Assembly: GCF_000753865.1 (NCBI RefSeq)
Contig: NZ_JQFW01000056.1
Span: forward strand, 62,001 to 126,000
Direction: 5' to 3'
DNA from: Alteromonas sp. LOR
GTDB lineage: Bacteria > Pseudomonadota > Gammaproteobacteria > Enterobacterales > Alteromonadaceae
DNA: 64,000 nt
The notes under the pieces were generated by a model. It ran no database searches, was not told where the DNA came from, and saw only the letters and a list, made by a program, of their open reading frames with translations. Numbering within the stretch: the stretch's first letter is position 1; every line of letters begins with the position of its first letter. A program made the position numbers and the translations under genes. Shown here piece after piece: positions 27,744 to 37,066 of this stretch.

Positions 27744-28496
27744 ATGAGCGACGCTGTATTCGAATTCCCCCTAAAGGAAAAGGTGCGTAATTACCTACGC
27801 GTAGAACAGCTGCTTGGGCAACTTAAAATTACGGCTAAGGCAGAGCAAAGTAGCTTGCAGCTTGTATTTTTTGAGCAACTCTTTGAGCTACTTGACCTCA
27901 TAGAGCGAATCGATCTTCGCTCAGATCTCACTAAAGATTTAGAAGCTCATGAAAAGAGCCTCGTTTACTGGTCAAAACACCCCAAAATCGACTCTACTGC
28001 CCTTGATCATGCGTTAAAAACCGTATTGCGTTTACGCCAAAAAATTAAAACAGAAGGTCGGTTTGGCAATGCGCTAAAAGAAGACAAATTATTAAGCTCC
28101 ATAAGGCAGCGATTCGCCATACCTGGCGGTGCCTGTAGTTTTGATTTACCTAATTTGCATTTTTGGTTACATCAACCCCTTGAGCGTCGCCTAACAGAAA
28201 TAGCACAATGGCTGGATACTCTCGCCTTATTAGATGACGCTATCACGGTAGGCTTATCGTTTATTCGCGAACGAGGTCAATTTAAGAGTACTATTGCAGA
28301 AAGCGGCTTCTATCAAGGAGCAGCAGAAGACAAAAATGAACTGATAAGAGTCAAATGTCGCACCGATGAAGGTTACTACCCAACCCTTAGCGGTAACAAA
28401 TATCGCTATGCCCTTCGCTTTATGCTCTTCTCAAGTGATGACAGTAAAAGCGGTTCTGTAGAAGAAAACGTTCAATTCCTTTTAGCAGCCTGCTAA
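27744..28496 (+). CDS. zapD: Cell division protein ZapD
   Basis: A 250-residue cytoplasmic protein (E. coli ZapD 247) that bundles FtsZ filaments at the division site. It starts FEFPLKEKVRNYLRVEQLL, the family signature; an N-terminal helical domain and a C-terminal beta domain (about 185-250) follow. AAAGGATATCC precedes the ATG. It sits between coaE and yacG as in E. coli. Confidence 0.95.
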   Translation: MSDAVFEFPLKEKVRNYLRVEQLLGQLKITAKAEQSSLQLVFFEQLFELLDLIERIDLRSDLTKDLEAHEKSLVYWSKHPKIDSTALDHALKTVLRLRQKIKTEGRFGNALKEDKLLSSIRQRFAIPGGACSFDLPNLHFWLHQPLERRLTEIAQWLDTLALLDDAITVGLSFIRERGQFKSTIAESGFYQGAAEDKNELIRVKCRTDEGYYPTLSGNKYRYALRFMLFSSDDSKSGSVEENVQFLLAAC

Positions 28497-28742
28497 CCTG
28501 TATTTAAGAGCTACCCTTACTTAAAAACCCGTATATGCTATTTAGAATGACTGGCATTTCTAACTTTTTTAATGGCTGTGTCTGCAGCGCATAAAGACGG
28601 GCCGCTTGTGATCGATTCGTCCTAGTAGCTCATTCAAGGGATTAGCTTAATTTATGCGTGGTTAAACACATGTGGTACTAAGTTATCAGCAAGGGTGATT
28701 ATGCCCTAGAGTTTTGTTTTAGCATTCTTTTTGGAGAGATAG

Positions 28743-28970
28743 ATGGAAGTAAAATGTCCTATTTGCACCAAACCTGTCGTGTGGTCGCCACAAAGTGAAT
28801 ACCGCCCTTTTTGCAGTAAAAAGTGTCAGCTAATAGATTTAGGTGAATGGGCCGGTGAAGATAGAAAGATAGCCGGTAAGCCAGCTCAAGATGCTACGCC
28901 GCAAGCTATGGATATAGAGGAAATTGAGGCGATGCTAGCGCAGCAGCCTAACGACTTCTTCAAGCACTAA
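28743..28970 (+). CDS. yacG: DNA gyrase inhibitor YacG (zinc protein)
   Basis: A 75-residue protein with a single zinc site: CPIC at residues 5-8 and CSKKC at 24-28. E. coli YacG binds GyrB and inhibits gyrase. The C-terminal tail is acidic and Ala/Gln-rich. TTGGAGAG precedes the ATG. Ends 21 bases before the aspartoacylase gene. In E. coli the next gene would be mutT; here about 13 kb intervenes. Confidence 0.93.
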   Translation: MEVKCPICTKPVVWSPQSEYRPFCSKKCQLIDLGEWAGEDRKIAGKPAQDATPQAMDIEEIEAMLAQQPNDFFKH

Positions 28971-28991
28971 TTTGTCTATTTAAGGAACAAC

Positions 28992-29873
28992 ATGATTAAC
29001 CATATTGCACTGGTAGGTGGTACTCACGGCAATGAAATGAGCGGTATTCAGCTTATTCAAAATTGGGAATCTAGCGGCATTCCTACTCAGTTTAGTGAGC
29101 TCGACGTCACGCTTTATACCGCCAACCCTGCGGCTATCGCGGCCAACGTTCGGTTTTTAGAGGAAGATTTAAATCGCCAGTTTACTCCCGACGCCCTAAA
29201 CACATATTCATTTGAAGCTGCCAGCACAAGTGAAGAGCACAAGTTAGCAAAAACGATTAACGAACAATTAGGCCCTAAAGGCAATGCTTCCACCGACCTT
29301 GTAATCGATATACACAATACCACCAGCAATATGGGTGCAACACTTATCATTCTCGATACAAGCGATGTGTACGTTAAAATGGCCCGATATGTAAAGCAAC
29401 GTATGCCAGAAGCTAATATTTTAGTTGAAGACGAAATGGCCTATGCCTCTCACGGTTACTTGTGCACTACGGGTAAATACGGCGTAATGATTGAGGTTGG
29501 CGCTCAGCCTCAAGGCGTGTTGCGAGAGGACGTATTTTTAGCCACACAGAAAATGGCAGAAGTACTGTTAGCCTTTTGTATCGCCTACAACAAAGGCGAA
29601 TGCGACGACTTAGAAGCCTGCGAAGCGTTTCGACTTGGTGAGAACATCGCCTTCCCATTAAATGATGAAGGCAACCGCACGGCTATGATCCATCATTCGT
29701 TGCAAGATAACGACTTTGTCCCCTTAATGCCTGGCGCGCCCATGTTTAGGCGCTTTGATGGTAAAGACGTTGTATGGGAGGGCACAGAGCCAACCTACCC
29801 GCATTTTATCAATGAAGCGGCCTATCACAAACTAGATGTAGCCTTTGCCACCTCGTCACTAATTACGCTATAG
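28992..29873 (+). CDS. Aspartoacylase / succinylglutamate desuccinylase family hydrolase
   Basis: A 293-residue zinc carboxypeptidase-fold enzyme. The zinc-binding His and Glu are in GGTHGNEMSG (residues 9-18), a second His is in DIHNTTSNMG, and an EVGAQPQG loop holds the likely catalytic Glu. EDLNRQF fits substrate-binding residues. Length and motifs are close to aspartoacylase (N-acetylaspartate or other N-acyl amino acid deacetylation), but the physiological substrate is unknown. AAGGAAC precedes the ATG. It converges on the chemosensory operon, with stop codons 65 bases apart. Confidence 0.85.
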   Translation: MINHIALVGGTHGNEMSGIQLIQNWESSGIPTQFSELDVTLYTANPAAIAANVRFLEEDLNRQFTPDALNTYSFEAASTSEEHKLAKTINEQLGPKGNASTDLVIDIHNTTSNMGATLIILDTSDVYVKMARYVKQRMPEANILVEDEMAYASHGYLCTTGKYGVMIEVGAQPQGVLREDVFLATQKMAEVLLAFCIAYNKGECDDLEACEAFRLGENIAFPLNDEGNRTAMIHHSLQDNDFVPLMPGAPMFRRFDGKDVVWEGTEPTYPHFINEAAYHKLDVAFATSSLITL

Positions 29874-29938
29874 CCCAACTAAAATCATACAAACAGGAGC
29901 GATATGCTTTGCATTTCAGTGCTTGGCGATATCGCTTC

Positions 29939-31249
29939 TCAGAATAGTTGTATTTTGGGCTCTCTCGCTTCTTCAACCTCTGTTTTAACACTGTTACCTT
30001 TATCCTCATTGATATCAAAGTGAATCTTACGCTGATCTTCCATAACGTAATTTTCAAACATCTTCTTTGTATTTAAGTTAAAAGTTTCATCAAACTCTTC
30101 TCGAGAATCAATATATGAAGAAAAATGGCCGAACAATCCCACAATAGCATCTTGTTCTAGCTTTATGTGCTCTGCGCGCTGCCTAATGATATCTTGAAAC
30201 TGAATTTTACCAATTGCCCCACTTACTTTCTTCGCGACTTCGCTCGCACTTTTTGCAAAACAGGCAAGCATTGCAGGATTTAAATCTTCTAATGACTTGT
30301 AATGTTGAGTAATGCTTTTCAGGGAGCTTGAGAAACCACTTAGCAAGTCACAGGTTTCGTTTGACTGAGTTGATGCCAACATTTTATCACCCTGAAGACG
30401 AGCAGCATCAAGCGCCGACTTTATTCCAAATTCAATTTTATCTGCTGCTTCAGAAGATTGCGAAGACAGGATACGAACTTGCTCTGCGACCACTGCAAAA
30501 CCTCGACCATACTCCCCGGCTCTTGCTGCTTCTATTGCAGCGTTCAACGCTAGAAGGTTAGTTTGGTTTGCGATGTTTTTGACTAAATCCGTCAACTCTT
30601 TGAGTTTCTCCACTTCGGACATAACATTTTGGATAGACTCATTGTGTTCGATATCTTGCTCTCGCTGCTGGTTTATAAGAGTCTGTATTTGCGATAAGCG
30701 CGTTTCAACTTTTAAAAACTCAGTTGCACTTTCCTTCTTGCAATTAACACTTTGACGTTGGTTCATTTCAACGTTGTCCAAGCTGCTTTGAATGGAACTT
30801 TCGATCTCATAAAGCGCAGTCATTAGCTCTAATGACGCCTCTTCGGTAATCGTACTAATCCCATCAATTTGTCCTTTCAGTATTGCAACGTAATCGTTTA
30901 CTTGATTATGGGTATCGCTTAATTGATTCGACGCTTCTTTTAAATAGAGATTTTGTATGTGTATCTCTGCATTCAACTCCTTCCTCACCTTCTTCGTATT
31001 CCAATAGCAGCTGAACAAAATTCCTGATGCAACGAGAACCATATCAAGAGCTCCGCCAAGCGCCATTGATAAACTTGAGTGAAGATTTGCCCCAAGCCCT
31101 ATAAGCAAAGAGAGGGTTATGCCGAAACAAAAAACAATTCTTTGAAGGCTGAAAAAGCTGACAAACGAATCTATAGAGATTTTCATGTCTGCAAATTTCA
31201 TTCTGCACGCAACAAACTGATTATCAAAAAAAGTTGATTTCTTCATCAT
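29939..31249 (-). CDS. Short membrane-anchored methyl-accepting receptor (chemosensory operon, last gene)
   Basis: A 436-residue receptor. Two membrane segments lie close together (about residues 38-60 and 64-84) with no periplasmic domain to speak of, so any ligand sensing must be in the membrane or cytoplasm. The signalling tip [32 protein letters not shown] is split here as [18 protein letters not shown] and [12 protein letters not shown], near residues 195-226. The distal part ([11 protein letters not shown]) resembles the CZB-less tails of short receptors. AAGG lies six bases before the ATG, eight bases after the cheY2 stop. Confidence 0.88.
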   Translation of the reverse strand: MMKKSTFFDNQFVACRMKFADMKISIDSFVSFFSLQRIVFCFGITLSLLIGLGANLHSSLSMALGGALDMVLVASGILFSCYWNTKKVRKELNAEIHIQNLYLKEASNQLSDTHNQVNDYVAILKGQIDGISTITEEASLELMTALYEIESSIQSSLDNVEMNQRQSVNCKKESATEFLKVETRLSQIQTLINQQREQDIEHNESIQNVMSEVEKLKELTDLVKNIANQTNLLALNAAIEAARAGEYGRGFAVVAEQVRILSSQSSEAADKIEFGIKSALDAARLQGDKMLASTQSNETCDLLSGFSSSLKSITQHYKSLEDLNPAMLACFAKSASEVAKKVSGAIGKIQFQDIIRQRAEHIKLEQDAIVGLFGHFSSYIDSREEFDETFNLNTKKMFENYVMEDQRKIHFDINEDKGNSVKTEVEEAREPKIQLF

Positions 31250-31257
31250 GTTTAACC

Positions 31258-31626
31258 TTATGCTGCAGGAACCAGTTGCTTTACTACGCCAATGAGCTGA
31301 TCGGGCTCTACGGGCTTAACCAACCAACCTGTTGCACCAGCTCGCTTCGCCTCCTCACGTCGGCTTTGCTGTGACTCAGTAGTCAACATTAGCATCGGCA
31401 TAAACCGAAACTTTACTTGTTGTTTTAGAGTCTGAATGAGATCTATTCCATTCATACCTGGCATATTCAAATCTGTGATGATGAGTTTAGGCGTGATCTC
31501 TTCAAGGTCTTTTATCGCAGCTTCAGCGCTGTTTGATTTTGTTACGGTATATCCTGCTCGCTTAAGTAACATTTCCATACTCATTAGCATGGTTGCAGAA
31601 TCGTCAATTAAATGTATTGTACTCAT
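31258..31626 (-). CDS. CheY-like response regulator (second in operon)
   Basis: A single receiver domain of 122 residues. The acidic pair is DD (residues 8-9), the phosphoacceptor is Asp52 in IITDLNMPG, Thr occurs in LTTES and the conserved Lys in LVKPVEP. No output domain. It lies between the ParA gene and the membrane receptor. It probably takes phosphate from the operon's CheA, as signal carrier or phosphate sink; the sequence does not say which of the two CheYs does what. Confidence 0.92.
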   Translation of the reverse strand: MSTIHLIDDSATMLMSMEMLLKRAGYTVTKSNSAEAAIKDLEEITPKLIITDLNMPGMNGIDLIQTLKQQVKFRFMPMLMLTTESQQSRREEAKRAGATGWLVKPVEPDQLIGVVKQLVPAA

Positions 31627-31639
31627 AGTTGCTCCGTTG

Positions 31640-32371
31640 TTACTCTGAAATCATGGCGTTACACAGTGCGTCATAGTCTTTCGCTCCCCGACATTTAGGG
31701 GCAAACTCACTTATTGGCTTATTGGTACTGAATGCTTCCGCCAATTTGATGCACTTATAAATAGGGGAAAATACCTTTGCATTCCCAAATCTCTCTCTCC
31801 ATTGGTTGAGCGTTAGGCGGTGAAGCCTCACGTTTTTCTCGACCATGACAGGGAGTAGCTTTATGCTTTTTGCTCTAAACTTTCTTTCTGACACCGCTTT
31901 TAAACAAGCAAAAAGCAGTTTATCTACACCATCGGAGCTAAGCGGCAATGGAGCCGCGGGTATAACGATTTCTGTCGCAGCCGCTAATGCAGCCATTAGC
32001 TGAGCATTGAGCGTTGGTGGGGTATCAATAAGAATCACGTCGTAGCGTGCGCACAATCTTGAATCATCACACCACTCTCTTACCGCTTGCAAATGTATCT
32101 GGCTTCCAATATCGGCACTTGTATTGTTCACTTCTGTGATATCAATATTGGGGTGCACAGCCACAAGTTGTTTATAAAAATGCGCAATTGGGAAAGCAGG
32201 CGAAATAGGGCCTTGCTCGCCTTGAGAGAATCCGTGTAGCACATGCCCTTGATTGTCTAGGTCTAGTACCAATACACGTTGCCCCCTAGTCGCAAGACCA
32301 TAAGCAAGGTTTACAACAGTAGTCGTTTTAGCACTCCCACCTTTTCTATTTGCGACCGTTATAACCCGCAT
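31640..32371 (-). CDS. ParA-type ATPase of the chemosensory operon
   Basis: A 243-residue deviant-Walker ATPase. The A motif reads RKGGSAKTTT (residues 9-18): both lysines are kept, but the glycine of KGGxGKT is alanine (Ala14). Walker A' is VLVLDLDNQGH and Walker B DVILIDTPPT. The ATG overlaps the stop of the small upstream gene (TGATG), so translation is coupled; a TTG at 32380 is less likely. ParA relatives position chemosensory arrays (Vibrio ParC at the pole, Rhodobacter PpfA for cytoplasmic clusters). No ParB is present, so the partner is likely a receptor. Confidence 0.88.
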   Translation of the reverse strand: MRVITVANRKGGSAKTTTVVNLAYGLATRGQRVLVLDLDNQGHVLHGFSQGEQGPISPAFPIAHFYKQLVAVHPNIDITEVNNTSADIGSQIHLQAVREWCDDSRLCARYDVILIDTPPTLNAQLMAALAAATEIVIPAAPLPLSSDGVDKLLFACLKAVSERKFRAKSIKLLPVMVEKNVRLHRLTLNQWRERFGNAKVFSPIYKCIKLAEAFSTNKPISEFAPKCRGAKDYDALCNAMISE

Positions 32372-32625
32372 CACAGCCAAACCTCTTTCGAATCGTGCGT
32401 TAATAGTTCTTTAAACCAAAAGAGTGAAGTGTCCTCAGGCATTATCGATATCGTAGGTTGGAGCCCTAAGATCACCTGATAGATAGCTGTATGTGCGGAG
32501 GTCAGCTCTTTTAAATTAAGCGAACGTCCAGAGGCCTCCTGCAGCCAATTAAACAAGCTTTCTGCTTCCTCTATTTCGCAGTGTCCACAGAGCACCGCCA
32601 CTTTTTTCTTCAATACTAATGGCAT
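32371..32625 (-). CDS. Small STAS-like protein between CheA and ParA
   Basis: An 84-residue protein that overlaps the cheA stop by ten bases and the ParA start by one, with AGGAG eight bases before its ATG, so it is a real, coupled gene. The pattern (a beta-strand VAVLCG, a helix EEAESLFNWLQEA, a strand LNLKEL, a helix HTAIYQVILGL) fits the alternating STAS fold, but the match is by eye only. No catalytic motif is visible. The position suggests an adaptor between the kinase and ParA. Confidence 0.7.
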   Translation of the reverse strand: MPLVLKKKVAVLCGHCEIEEAESLFNWLQEASGRSLNLKELTSAHTAIYQVILGLQPTISIMPEDTSLFWFKELLTHDSKEVWL

Positions 32626-35198
32626 GCAAGTATCTCCTGAATATTTACAATCAGCATCACACGCCCATCGCCTAGTAGTGCTGTACCTGAAAAATGGGAA
32701 TAGCCAGACAGGACTCCCTCTAAAGGCTTTTGAATAACATCTATTCCCTCGTGAAATTTATCTATCACTAGTCCATGCTCGCCAGTAGGAGAACTAACGA
32801 TCAAGATAGAACACTCTTCTCCATTTTCAATATTTTCAAAACCAAGCGCCGAACGCAGTTCACACAGAGGGATTAACTTATCGCGGATAACAAGTACATT
32901 CTGGTTGCGAATTCGTTGAACTTCACTTCGATGCACTTTTACAGTTTCCACAACCGCGTCCATACTGACACCGAACATTTGATCGGCGACTTCAAACATC
33001 ATCACGTGGTTTACCGACATGGTTTGAGGCAGCAATAGTTTAAATGTGGTTCCAATACCGAGCTTACTGCTCATTTCAATCTTTCCGCCGGCCTGATTGA
33101 CCATGGTGCGAACAGCATCCATGCCAACTCCACGTCCCGATAAATCAGACACCTCTTCGTTGGTTGAAAATCCCGGAGCAAAAATAAGTTGAAGCGCATC
33201 CTCATCATTTATTGTTTCTAGCTGATGCTCAGTGATGATGCCCTTTTGGAAGGCAAGTATTTTTAATTTTTCAGGGTCAATTCCTTTACCGTCATCGCGA
33301 ATTTCAATGACAACGCTATCATCAAGCGGAGTAGCAATAAGATCTATTCTTCCTTTTTCCGCTTTACCCTGCTGTATCCTCAAATCTGGAAGCTCAATAC
33401 CATGATCAATGCTATTTCGCAGCAGGTGAATAAGCGGTTCAGACAGTGATTCGATTAAATTTTTGTCGAATTCTGTATCCTCTCCACTCATAACTAACTC
33501 AATTTTTTTATTAAGCTTTCTAGCAAGGTCACGCACCAAACGAGGATACCGTTCGAAAACATGAGATACTGGCACCATACGAATCTGAAGCACAGCACTT
33601 TGTAACGACTCAGTTAAACGATTCACGATGGAAAAATGAGACTTAATCTGCTTACTCAACACTTTACTTCCCCCTTCTTCTTCAGCTTGCTTTGCTAAGT
33701 AGGGTAAAGAATTTTTTGCGACAGCCAGTTCACCAACGATATCCATGAGATAATCAATTTTTTCTTGATCGACTTTGAGCATTTTCACGACGTGGCGTTC
33801 TGATTTAGCCATTTCTTCAGAGGGTGAAATAGAAGAAGCGTGCCTGTTATGCGAATCAACATTTATTGAATTACTGTCGTTCTCTGGTTGCGAATTCTCT
33901 AAAGCGGTGCTAGCCACTGACAAGGCGCGATCTATCGCATTTCGTATGCTCTCCTCACAGGTCAAATCACATTCAATTGCAAAACGACTCAGCAATTGTT
34001 GCGTTAGGTTCGCTAGTGAAGGGAGCATAAGCTCGCGATTGTAATACTCTGCGTCAAGTAATTTGCGCTGCTGTTGCAATAGCTCGACTTCATAGAGGCT
34101 GACAGATTTAACGTGCTTATTGTCTGTAAGCTGATTAGATTCTAGCTTCAGGCTATCTTGCATATGGGCTTGAGGCGAATTAGCAGGGTACTCATTTCCT
34201 TTTGCCAAATAGCAGAGCACTGCATTTGTGATAGGGTCGTGATTACCCGAGGTTTGCAGTATTTCGGCAATACTTTGTATCTGCTCCAACTCACCATCTT
34301 CAATCGCAATAAGGAGACTTTCATTCGCAAGTTTCTCGACAGCGTCTCTTATTTCAGCGGCAAAAGACAATGCTAATTCGCAGCGAGAGATGTGCGATAC
34401 GTGATACTGTCCCTCGTAATATGCCATATGGCTATCGATTTCACTTATATCCGCTTCGCCGATGGCAATAAAAGAGAGAGCACTCTGATAAATATCGCTT
34501 TCGCTTGTTAAAAGTGGAACTGCTGCTTTGAAGCCCAATAAACCAGGCATTGTGATTAAGACATTGAACGGATCTTCGCCCCGAAAAAAGCAGTCGTGAT
34601 CTGGCTGATAGTCTATGAAATACAGGTTTTCACTTTGCGTTTTTGCCAAAAGAGTGATTGCCGAACTTGATGAAAACTTGGACGTGAATGTACCGATAGT
34701 GCTATTGAATGGGCCAGCGCTAGATGATTCACTCGTTGTATTTCCAATAACATTTACAGAAGTCAATGAGTCGGGGTGCGGCGCCTCTTCATCGCTGGTG
34801 CCCTTTGCGTTGTTTGCACTAATGAATGCACGCAATGAATCGCTTAGTTTTACTGAAACTGGTCTCCATTCGTTCATGTTTTCAGTACCGAGTTCAAGCT
34901 CATCGAACCACGAGGATATTTGATCTAGCACCTCTAATAGAAGGTCACCAATTTCTTCGGTATAAACGACTTCACTCGCTCGTAGGCAATCAAGCAAATC
35001 TTCTGCGGCGTGCGCTAACGCGGTGAGGGGTTTAATATCGAAAAGATCAGAAGAGCCTTTAATTGTGTGGATGTCTCTAAAAATACCGTCAATGATACCG
35101 TTGTGGGAGCTCGAGGAGTGTATAGTTAAAAGGCCTCGACTTGCTGACTCTAGATTTTCTCTCGACTCATTAATAAATACATCTAGAAGCTCACTCAT
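32616..35198 (-). CDS. cheA: Chemotaxis histidine kinase CheA
   Basis: An 860-residue kinase. The P1 phosphotransfer domain has the phospho-His44 in IHTIKGSS. A long middle region (about 150-460) contains a second ordered block (FIDYQPDHDCFFRGEDP, residues 194-210) in place of a plain P2 domain. P3 dimerisation spans about 475-540, and the P4 ATPase has NSIDHGIE (N box, about 595), DDGKGI (G1) and GRGVGMDAV. The C-terminal P5 CheW-like domain runs from about 730. The start overlaps cheY1 (ATGA). Confidence 0.95.
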   Translation of the reverse strand: MSELLDVFINESRENLESASRGLLTIHSSSSHNGIIDGIFRDIHTIKGSSDLFDIKPLTALAHAAEDLLDCLRASEVVYTEEIGDLLLEVLDQISSWFDELELGTENMNEWRPVSVKLSDSLRAFISANNAKGTSDEEAPHPDSLTSVNVIGNTTSESSSAGPFNSTIGTFTSKFSSSSAITLLAKTQSENLYFIDYQPDHDCFFRGEDPFNVLITMPGLLGFKAAVPLLTSESDIYQSALSFIAIGEADISEIDSHMAYYEGQYHVSHISRCELALSFAAEIRDAVEKLANESLLIAIEDGELEQIQSIAEILQTSGNHDPITNAVLCYLAKGNEYPANSPQAHMQDSLKLESNQLTDNKHVKSVSLYEVELLQQQRKLLDAEYYNRELMLPSLANLTQQLLSRFAIECDLTCEESIRNAIDRALSVASTALENSQPENDSNSINVDSHNRHASSISPSEEMAKSERHVVKMLKVDQEKIDYLMDIVGELAVAKNSLPYLAKQAEEEGGSKVLSKQIKSHFSIVNRLTESLQSAVLQIRMVPVSHVFERYPRLVRDLARKLNKKIELVMSGEDTEFDKNLIESLSEPLIHLLRNSIDHGIELPDLRIQQGKAEKGRIDLIATPLDDSVVIEIRDDGKGIDPEKLKILAFQKGIITEHQLETINDEDALQLIFAPGFSTNEEVSDLSGRGVGMDAVRTMVNQAGGKIEMSSKLGIGTTFKLLLPQTMSVNHVMMFEVADQMFGVSMDAVVETVKVHRSEVQRIRNQNVLVIRDKLIPLCELRSALGFENIENGEECSILIVSSPTGEHGLVIDKFHEGIDVIQKPLEGVLSGYSHFSGTALLGDGRVMLIVNIQEILACH

Positions 35199-35566
35199 AC
35201 CGCATCCCCTAATATAGCCGCAACAAGCACTTTGAGTTGTTCACTGTCTACAGGCTTTGACATATAAAAATTTGCACCACTTCTATAGGCCCGTTCCTCA
35301 TCCTGCTTCGCTGACTCTGTACTTATCATGATAACTGTGGATGAGCGTAGCTCGTCACGTTGTCTGATTTCTTGGCATAGTCGGTACCCGTCCATTTTTG
35401 GCATGTTGATATCAACTAAGAACAGATCAATAGGAGCTTTAAGCGCTTTCTCTAATGCCTCTACCCCATTTTCAGCCTCTTCTATGTGACGGTTTATAGA
35501 AGAAATGACGCCTTTGTGAAACATACGAACTGTAGTAGCGTCGTCAACAATCATTATATTCTTCAT
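35195..35566 (-). CDS. cheY: CheY-like response regulator (first in operon)
   Basis: A 123-residue receiver domain: DD at residues 8-9, phosphoacceptor Asp52 in FLVDINMPK, Ser in ISTES, Lys in MSKPVDS. I start at ATG 35566, just after the cheR stop (TGAGATG); a GTG at 35575 also opens the frame. No output domain, so it acts by protein contact. It ends in the cheA start, as expected for a cognate pair. Confidence 0.92.
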   Translation of the reverse strand: MKNIMIVDDATTVRMFHKGVISSINRHIEEAENGVEALEKALKAPIDLFLVDINMPKMDGYRLCQEIRQRDELRSSTVIMISTESAKQDEERAYRSGANFYMSKPVDSEQLKVLVAAILGDAV

Positions 35567-35567
35567 C

Positions 35568-36422
35568 TCACTCACCCCCTGTCATAGGTTTTTGGTAAGC
35601 AATCACATCACCAAATCTTTTAATTTTAAACATAGACGATATGCGACTCATCGACTCAGAATGACCGAGAAAAATATACCCCCCTGGCTTCATAGCATCG
35701 TACAAAACTTGTGCGGCTCGCTTGCGTGAGTCATCGTCGAAATAAATCAATAAATTCCGACAAAATATGAGATCAAAATGTCGAAACTGCTTCATATTGC
35801 TTGAAGATAAAATGTTGGCGAGAGTGAATGAAACAGAATCGCGAATATCTTCAATTAGTTGGAATTGCCCGTTGTTTTCTACAAAGTATTTTCTTTGAAT
35901 ATCCACTGGAATATTTTGTACCGAGCGTTTTGAATAGAGCCCTTTCTGTGCGGCTTGCAATACCTTGCTATCGATATCTGAAGAGATTATTTCTACATCT
36001 CGATGTGATATTCCTTTCCAATATTCAAGTAATTGAATTGCGATAGAATAAGGCTCTTCGCCAGTACTAGAAGGAACCGACCAAATTCTGAGATCTTCAC
36101 TAGGCTGACGTATACTATCAAGCTCGTCCATTATATGTTTTGTCATGGCAGAAAACTGATAGTCTTCACGAAAGAAGTAAGTTTCGTTGACTGTCATGGC
36201 ATTCACCAAGTTTTGAAATTCATCACCGCTTGCCTGAAATCGCATGAACGTAAAGTAGCTTTTAAATGTTGTATGCCCCGTGACTTTCATTCGTTCATAG
36301 AGCCGTTTATCAACGAAATAACGCTTCCCATCTTCAAAGTGAATACCTGTTTTTCGATAAAACAGTGAGCGGAAGCGCTCAAAATCTGCTGTTGAAATTT
36401 TGTCTAATGATGGACTATTCAT
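35568..36422 (-). CDS. cheR: Chemoreceptor glutamate methyltransferase CheR
   Basis: Uses S-adenosylmethionine to methylate receptor glutamates. 284 residues from ATG 36422; a TTG at 36461 would be further upstream and is unlikely. An N-terminal helical domain (to about 75) is followed by the methyltransferase domain with ETYFFREDYQF, SVPSSTGEEPYSIAI (SAM binding) and DLIFCRNLLIYFD. No pentapeptide-binding TPR extension. The start overlaps the HEAT gene by eight bases. Confidence 0.94.
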   Translation of the reverse strand: MNSPSLDKISTADFERFRSLFYRKTGIHFEDGKRYFVDKRLYERMKVTGHTTFKSYFTFMRFQASGDEFQNLVNAMTVNETYFFREDYQFSAMTKHIMDELDSIRQPSEDLRIWSVPSSTGEEPYSIAIQLLEYWKGISHRDVEIISSDIDSKVLQAAQKGLYSKRSVQNIPVDIQRKYFVENNGQFQLIEDIRDSVSFTLANILSSSNMKQFRHFDLIFCRNLLIYFDDDSRKRAAQVLYDAMKPGGYIFLGHSESMSRISSMFKIKRFGDVIAYQKPMTGGE

Positions 36423-37056
36423 CAGCTGAACCCAGCTGTTGATAAAGAATATTGATGACAAATTCTATGTACGTATTACCAGCATGTCGTTTAGCAACCA
36501 ATGGTAATACTTCCAACGTTGTGCCGTCGCCTACCTCTGTGAGTTTGTCTAATGCGGTTCCTACAACATTTATGTCTGTATCCGTTAGTGCAATTTCATG
36601 TAGCCAGTTTGTAGCCTCTTTGTGTGCAACAGCGCCAATAATATCGACACAGAAAATTCGTAAATCTGGATCGTTATCATCGATGATATTGTCAATTTGA
36701 GAAGCGAACTCAACAGGATTGAGCTGAAAAAGTTCTATAGCTCCATTTCGAACCTGAACGTTTTCTGATTTGAGCAAATCAAGCATCCCATTTGCTGTCT
36801 TTGACGAAAACTTCCTGTCTAAAGCAGAGAATAGCGCCTCAATAATAGTAACGTCAGTCTCTTTATGAAGCCGTTCGATGAACACTTCGTCCGAAGTGCC
36901 ACTGGCCCTTAAATCACGAATTGCCCAGCGTCTGACCTCTATGTCGCATGAGGATAAATCGCGAATTAACTGTTCGTAAGTTCTGGCTGTTGCACGGCGT
37001 TCTGACTCGCTCGATTCAGTTTCAAAACTAACTTCATTTTTCTTTTTCAATCCCAT
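36415..37056 (-). CDS. HEAT-repeat protein of the chemosensory operon
   Basis: A 213-residue all-helical protein with about five HEAT-type helix pairs from residue 20 onward (VRRWAIRDL, VRNGAIELF, LRIFCVDIIG, VVGTALDKL). It begins with a charged, basic stretch and has no signal or membrane segment. HEAT proteins serve as scaffolds; a specific partner cannot be told. It ends inside the cheR start, so translation is coupled, and it starts ten bases after cheB. Confidence 0.85.
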   Translation of the reverse strand: MGLKKKNEVSFETESSESERRATARTYEQLIRDLSSCDIEVRRWAIRDLRASGTSDEVFIERLHKETDVTIIEALFSALDRKFSSKTANGMLDLLKSENVQVRNGAIELFQLNPVEFASQIDNIIDDNDPDLRIFCVDIIGAVAHKEATNWLHEIALTDTDINVVGTALDKLTEVGDGTTLEVLPLVAKRHAGNTYIEFVINILYQQLGSADE

Positions 37057-37066
37057 TCGAATCCCC

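Noticed and set aside
29897..29937. AGCGATAT/ATATCGCT hairpin between the aspartoacylase and chemosensory genes as a terminator
   Set aside because: Loop of 23 bases and no T-run on either strand.
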